Assembly (NCBI RefSeq): GCF_019355395.1
Contig: NZ_CP048829.1
Location: 1,508,501-1,572,500, forward strand
Reading direction: 5' to 3'
Length of the DNA stretch: 64,000 bases
Source: Chordicoccus furentiruminis
GTDB taxonomy: Bacteria > Bacillota > Clostridia > Lachnospirales > Lachnospiraceae
A program made the translations under genes and the position numbers. The notes under the pieces are model-generated. The model was given only the letters and a program-made list of their open reading frames with translations. It was not told the DNA's origin and made no database searches. Below are positions 58,724 through 64,000 of the stretch, one piece after another; the first letter of the stretch is position 1; each line of letters begins with the position of its first letter.

Positions 58724-58924
58724 TCATGTCCATGTTGTCTGCCGCGCTTCACGTCGCGCTTCTCCGCCTGTCTCCGGCGCCATCTGCAGGCATCCATCCC
58801 TGCAGTCCTTCTTATTGTAAAGCAGCCGCCCATCGGTTTCAATCGCGGAAAATGCATACGGCTGTTGTGAGATTCTTTCAATCAAAAAGGAAATCGTCTG
58901 CTCAATTCGGTCATATTCCATCAA
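58724..58924 (-). CDS. Short hypothetical protein upstream of ppaC
   Basis: A 66-residue frame beginning 'MMEYDRIEQTISFLIERISQQP', shown here split: 'MMEYDRIEQTISF', 'LIERISQQP'. AAAGGA lies about 14 bases before the first ATG, and the stop falls 17 bases before the pyrophosphatase start, so it could be the first gene of that operon. The N-terminal half looks like a helical protein; the C-terminal Arg-rich part does not. No family recognised. Confidence 0.3.
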   Translation of the reverse strand: MMEYDRIEQTISFLIERISQQPYAFSAIETDGRLLYNKKDCRDGCLQMAPETGGEARREARQTTWT

Positions 58925-58980
58925 AAAGCTTTTATCCTTTCTGCGATTTGTCGGAATTACGTGGAAAATTTTTGTGAAAA

Positions 58981-59009
58981 TTGACAGGTCTTCGTTTTCA
59001 TCTTATAAT
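58981..59009 (+). promoter_or_regulatory. Strong housekeeping promoter of the DUF6465 gene
   Basis: TTGACA (58981-58986) and TATAAT (59004-59009), both perfect, spaced 17 bases; start of RNA near 59016, 75 bases before the gene. Confidence 0.85.
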
Positions 59010-59090
59010 GTGCGCGTAGTATAAAGAGAACATCATGGTATGGCATGCAGCAGCAATCGCTCTACGATTTCATGAGATCAGGAGGGAATT

Positions 59091-59501
59091 ATGACACCAG
59101 TTAAGAAAACGACACGTAAGGCAGCCACAGAAGTGAAGGCGGAGCCGAAGAAGCCGGTTGAAGCGGTGAAGACAGAGGAGCCGAAGAAGGCTGCCGTTCC
59201 GGCCAAAAAGACAGCTGCGCACAAGGCGGAGCCGAAGAAAGCAGCCGAGCCGGTGAAGGCCGAGGTCAAAAAGGCAGCAGAGCCGAAGAAGCCGGCGGCT
59301 CCCGTCGCGACCGTCACAGTCGAATACAACGGAAAGCAGTATTCCGCGAAAGCTGTCGTCGAGCAGGCTCTGAACGTATACAGAGATACTCATAAGGACG
59401 CTGAGGTCAACACCATCGAGGTTTATCTGCAGCCGGAAAATCACGTCGCGTACTACGTCATCAACGGCGAAGGTTCCGACGACTTCCGTATCGATCTTTG
59501 A
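59091..59501 (+). CDS. DUF6465 family protein with histone-like tail
   Basis: A 136-residue protein. Residues 1-72 are a Lys/Ala/Pro/Glu-rich repeat region with units such as 'AEPKKA', 'AEPKKP' and 'TEEPKKA', like eukaryotic H1 or bacterial HU-type tails. Residues 73-136 form a small domain: 'VTVEYNGKQYSAKAVVEQAL' and 'NTIEVYLQPENHVAYYVING', typical of DUF6465 of Lachnospiraceae. Role unknown; the tail suggests nucleic acid binding. A perfect promoter, GGAGGGAATT binding site and a strong terminator suggest high expression as a single-gene unit. Confidence 0.82.
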   Translation: MTPVKKTTRKAATEVKAEPKKPVEAVKTEEPKKAAVPAKKTAAHKAEPKKAAEPVKAEVKKAAEPKKPAAPVATVTVEYNGKQYSAKAVVEQALNVYRDTHKDAEVNTIEVYLQPENHVAYYVINGEGSDDFRIDL

Positions 59502-59525
59502 TCTTGTTATCAGACAGAATCGAAA

Positions 59526-59566
59526 ACAGACGCCGGGGATGTATTTCCCCGGCGTCTGTTTTTTGT
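59526..59566 (+). terminator. Terminator after the DUF6465 gene
   Basis: CAGACGCCGGGGA and TCCCCGGCGTCTG form a perfect stem followed by TTTTTT. Confidence 0.93.
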
Positions 59567-59760
59567 TCCTTCTCCGTTTCTCTTCCGGCTTTCTCCATGA
59601 TCTGGATCTGATCATATTCCGCATCGTTTATCTTGATCGTCACTGCGGTGCTGAGAACATGACAAGCTTTCATCATGCTTTCCCTCTGTCCCTTCGGGAA
59701 GTCTCTTCTCTGACAGCGTGCTTCCGACCATCTCCTGTCCGTACGAATCGGACAAAGCAT
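59567..59760. other. Gap between two terminators
   Basis: About 190 bases without a supported gene. A minus-strand ATG at 59676 follows AGAGGGAAAGC and opens a 71-codon frame, but it runs through the terminator and into the antisense of the DUF6465 gene, so it is not called. Confidence 0.4.
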
Positions 59761-59802
59761 GCAAAAGCCGGGAGGCGGATTCAAAGAATCCGCCTCCCGG
59801 CT
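59761..59802 (-). terminator. Terminator after the L,D-transpeptidase gene
   Basis: A 17-bp perfect stem (59766-59782 with 59786-59802) with loop AAA, followed on the minus strand by TTTTGC. It lies 17 bases after the stop. Confidence 0.9.
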
Positions 59803-59819
59803 GACTTAGGTCTCTCCGG

Positions 59820-61205
59820 TCAGTTGTAGATCACGATCTTGGTTCCTCTCGGCATCTTGTCGTAGATCCATTTGGCGTTGGAAACCGCCAGACGGATGCA
59901 GCCGTGGGAGACAGAACGTCCCATCGTACCATCGACGATATGCCTCGGCGAGGAACTGTTGTCATAGATCACAGAGTGGAACAGATAGTTCAGGTGAATC
60001 CGAGTCCAGTACCAGCATCTGCGGTTCTTTCTTGAGCCGGTCAGGAAATACGGACCCTTATCCTGCACCTGGAACACACCCGTAACCGTCGGGGTTGCAG
60101 GCGCGCCGACGCAGCAGGCGAACGTCTTGATCTTCGTCCAGCTTCCCTTCTTGCCCGAGAAGATGTAGACCTGATGTTTTCCGCGGTTAACGAGGATCAG
60201 ATACTTCGTATTACTGCTGTACTTATTTGCCTTGACATACTCGGAAGAGCCCGCGTTCGGCACCACACCGCTAAGACGGGTCTTCGCCTGCTTGTACGCG
60301 CTTGAGCGTGAGCTCACGCCTGCCTTTGCGACTTTGCCCTGAAAGATACCGACTGTCGCGAAATGAATAATTGCGGCCGCGTCGTCGTTCGCTCTTGACG
60401 GACTGTACTTATAAACATCCGAATTGTGCGTCGTGTAGTACTTATAGTCGAATACGTTCTTCAGCTCGATGCCCTTGTACTTCGTGATCGGATTCCGGAG
60501 TGTGCGGACACCGACTGCGCCGCCGTATCTGGACGGATGCTGGCAGTAATAGCGTGCGATGTCAGGATAGTCTGTTCCGTAGGTAGCGCGGATCGCTGCG
60601 TTTGCGAGCCTGTAGGACTCGACATAGAACGACCTGCTCGCCTGCTGCTTCTTGCCCAGACCCTGTTTCACGAAATACTCAAGAGCCGCAATATCATTAT
60701 CCCAGTATTTCTTATTGAGAGACGGGTACTTGCTCATGTAATAATTGAAGTCGTATACCCGTGCGTAATTGAAGCCCTTATAGGTTGTCACCGGTTTGGT
60801 GATACGGTTAATGCCGTTCGCACGGCTGCGATACCACGCACTTTTGTATCCGGTTGACATAAAATGTTGATAGTACTTGCGATAATTTGTTCCGTACCGG
60901 ATACGGAGACTCTGCAGCCCCCGCCGGTAAGACTTCGGATTGAAGCTGCTGATCGCCTGCTCTCCGCGGTTCATGCCCGTATTGACAAAGTAGGAAAGGA
61001 CCGTGCGGTCAGACTTTCCCGAAAGGCTCGGATGAACCTTCGTATAATACGAATAATCGTAGACACGTGCGTAATTGACGCCGTTGTAGACAGTAGAATG
61101 CGCGGCGAAAACCGGCACAGCCGCAAAGATGCCGATACAAAGTACCGCCATCGCGAGGAGCAATCTGATTCCCCTGAAACCCCTTTTTGATTCCTTCATA
61201 GCCAT
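59820..61205 (-). CDS. L,D-transpeptidase with three N-terminal repeats
   Basis: A 461-residue exported protein. A signal peptide covers 1-35 ('LLLAMAVLCIGIFAAVPVFA'). Three related repeats follow, at about 40-105, 140-205 and 240-300, each with 'Y(N/K)G(V/F/I)' then a 'VYDYxYYxxxxPSL'-like unit and a closing 'YFVxxGxxxGxQA' unit; they may bind the wall. The YkuD domain (about 330-461) has the catalytic motif 'HIVDGTMGRSVSHGCIRLAV' with His and Cys. It cross-links peptidoglycan 3-3 or attaches proteins. AAGGAGAAGGG precedes the ATG. Confidence 0.9.
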   Translation of the reverse strand: MAMKESKRGFRGIRLLLAMAVLCIGIFAAVPVFAAHSTVYNGVNYARVYDYSYYTKVHPSLSGKSDRTVLSYFVNTGMNRGEQAISSFNPKSYRRGLQSLRIRYGTNYRKYYQHFMSTGYKSAWYRSRANGINRITKPVTTYKGFNYARVYDFNYYMSKYPSLNKKYWDNDIAALEYFVKQGLGKKQQASRSFYVESYRLANAAIRATYGTDYPDIARYYCQHPSRYGGAVGVRTLRNPITKYKGIELKNVFDYKYYTTHNSDVYKYSPSRANDDAAAIIHFATVGIFQGKVAKAGVSSRSSAYKQAKTRLSGVVPNAGSSEYVKANKYSSNTKYLILVNRGKHQVYIFSGKKGSWTKIKTFACCVGAPATPTVTGVFQVQDKGPYFLTGSRKNRRCWYWTRIHLNYLFHSVIYDNSSSPRHIVDGTMGRSVSHGCIRLAVSNAKWIYDKMPRGTKIVIYN

Positions 61206-61372
61206 CCCTTCTCCTTATATTTATATTGCACCCTTCAAACGAATCCACAACTGGTCACCATTCCATCCAGTTGTGCGATCAGCAGGTTATATATACTGGT
61301 ATGATTAGTATACCATAGCCGCAAAATATTTGCCATGTCCAATACTGCTAAAACTGCGAATCTGAGAGCATG

Positions 61373-61406
61373 AAAAAACCCGAAAAGCAATAGACCGCTT
61401 TTCGGG
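61373..61406 (-). terminator. Terminator of the rRNA-tRNA operon
   Basis: On the minus strand CCCGAAAAGC pairs with GCTTTTCGGG over an 8-base loop, followed by TTTTTTC. It lies 8 bases after tRNA-Phe. Confidence 0.92.
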
Positions 61407-61413
61407 AACTTTC

Positions 61414-61486
<73 letters not shown>

Positions 61487-61506
61487 ATTGTCAGCGAACT
61501 GACGAG

Positions 61507-61580
61507 TAGCGGGGACAGGATTTGAACCTGTGACCTTCGGGTTATGAGCCCGACGAGCTTCCAGACTGCTCCACCCCGCG
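61507..61580 (-). tRNA. Initiator tRNA-fMet (anticodon CAT)
   Basis: 74 nucleotides. Anticodon loop CTCATAA is flanked by GGG and CCC, the initiator signature; the first base C faces T at position 72, so the 1-72 pair is open as required for formylation. CCA not encoded. Confidence 0.92.
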
Positions 61581-61592
61581 TCAGGAATGAAA

Positions 61593-61674
61593 TGGATGGA
61601 GAAGGATTCGAACCTTCGAAGGCATCGCCAGCAGATTTACAGTCTGTCCCCTTTGGCCACTCGGGAATCCATCC
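61593..61674 (-). tRNA. tRNA-Tyr (anticodon GTA)
   Basis: 82 nucleotides with a long variable arm. Acceptor GGATGGA/TCCATCC, anticodon loop CTGTAAA, discriminator A. CCA not encoded. Confidence 0.95.
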
Positions 61675-61703
61675 ATATTCATTTGAAGGGCCATAAAGCC
61701 CAA

Positions 61704-61776
61704 AGCCGATGAGCGGACTCGAACCGTTAACCTGCTGATTACAAATCAGCTGCTCTGCCAATTGAGCCACATCGGC
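61704..61776 (-). tRNA. tRNA-Thr (anticodon TGT)
   Basis: 73 nucleotides. Acceptor GCCGATG/CATCGGC, anticodon loop TTTGTAA, discriminator T. CCA not encoded. Confidence 0.94.
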
Positions 61777-61809
61777 GCACCGCGACAGACAGTACGTCAT
61801 TGCCGGGAA

Positions 61810-61882
61810 TGGGACCTACAGGGCTCGAACCTGTGACCCCCTGCTTGTAAGGCAGATGCTCTCCCAGCTGAGCTAAGATCCC
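61810..61882 (-). tRNA. tRNA-Val (anticodon TAC)
   Basis: 73 nucleotides. Acceptor GGGATCT/AGGTCCC with one G-T pair, anticodon loop CTTACAA, discriminator A. Confidence 0.95.
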
Positions 61883-61901
61883 TTGAAATACTGAGAAGAA
61901 G

Positions 61902-61975
61902 CGACCCAAATGGGACTTGAACCCATGACCTCCGCCGTGACAGGGCGGCGCGATAACCAGCTTCGCCACTGGGCC
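61902..61975 (-). tRNA. tRNA-Asp (anticodon GTC)
   Basis: 74 nucleotides. Anticodon loop CTGTCAC, T loop GGTTCAAGTCC, discriminator G. The acceptor contains two G-T pairs (GGCCCAG/TTGGGTC). It is the first tRNA after the 23S gene. Confidence 0.92.
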
Positions 61976-62051
61976 GTGTAAGGTACTCATCGTACCTTCA
62001 AAACCGCATATACCCCGCGCAATCCCAGCCGCGGCTTCCGCCGCGCTTTCC

Positions 62052-64000
<1,949 letters not shown>

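Noticed and set aside
59461..59676. 71-codon minus-strand frame with a fair ribosome binding site
   Set aside because: It crosses a perfect terminator and continues antisense into the DUF6465 gene; only the first 35 codons look protein-like.

Overview
The window looks like chromosome from a Gram-positive anaerobe of the class Clostridia, most likely Lachnospiraceae. This is inferred from gene content and neighbourhoods: a greA-lysS pair with a tRNA-binding tail on LysS, holB-ricT-trmN6-rsmI, DUF6465 and DUF6145 proteins, an HslO / radical-SAM / MurA cluster, a CBS-type family II pyrophosphatase, an S-box before metK, and strong AGGAGG-type ribosome binding sites. No 16S sequence is in view, so the genus is not assigned.

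Layout. 1-4,830 is a decayed accessory zone: the start of a PatB/MalY aminotransferase, broken pieces of an ADP-ribosylglycohydrolase, a VWA protein, an ExeA-type transposition ATPase and a transporter, a TipA-like MerR regulator and phage-type genes. 4,988-7,319 holds an L-2-hydroxyacid (lactate) dehydrogenase and the AzlCD branched-chain amino acid exporter. 7,517-14,301 is an unusual unit: three exported proteins, one with a transglutaminase-like Cys-His core, transcribed away from a large two-HTH regulator. 14,397-22,882 is a nested pile of mobile elements: an IS30 copy broken by a tandem tyrosine-recombinase element, itself cut by an IS66 that carries an intact IS21, then an IS66 remnant and a second, complete IS30. 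The outer edges fall in two truncated host genes.

From 23,095 to 59,501 the DNA is dense housekeeping chromosome. Mainly on the minus strand: lysS, greA (with a promoter-terminator leader), dusB, DUF6145, birA, argF, a SpoU methyltransferase, pfkA, dnaE, a DUF4203 protein, cvfB, an acyl-ACP thioesterase, tRNA-Gln and a nicotinate phosphoribosyltransferase. Then come a CDF transporter, a propeller-like surface protein, recQ, a cytidylate-kinase-like protein, rsmI-trmN6-ricT-holB, an ECF sigma/anti-sigma pair, a two-component system, metK under a SAM-I riboswitch, hslO, a radical SAM protein, murA, a CBS-PPase and a DUF6465 protein. The right end holds an L,D-transpeptidase, six tRNA genes and the 3' two thirds of a 23S rRNA gene. 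No 5S gene lies between the 23S and the operon terminator.

How genes work together: dnaE, holB and recQ serve replication and repair; lysS, dusB, trmN6, rsmI, the SpoU enzyme and the tRNAs serve translation; murA and the L,D-transpeptidase build the wall; pfkA and the dehydrogenase serve fermentation. The accessory part records repeated insertion and deletion.
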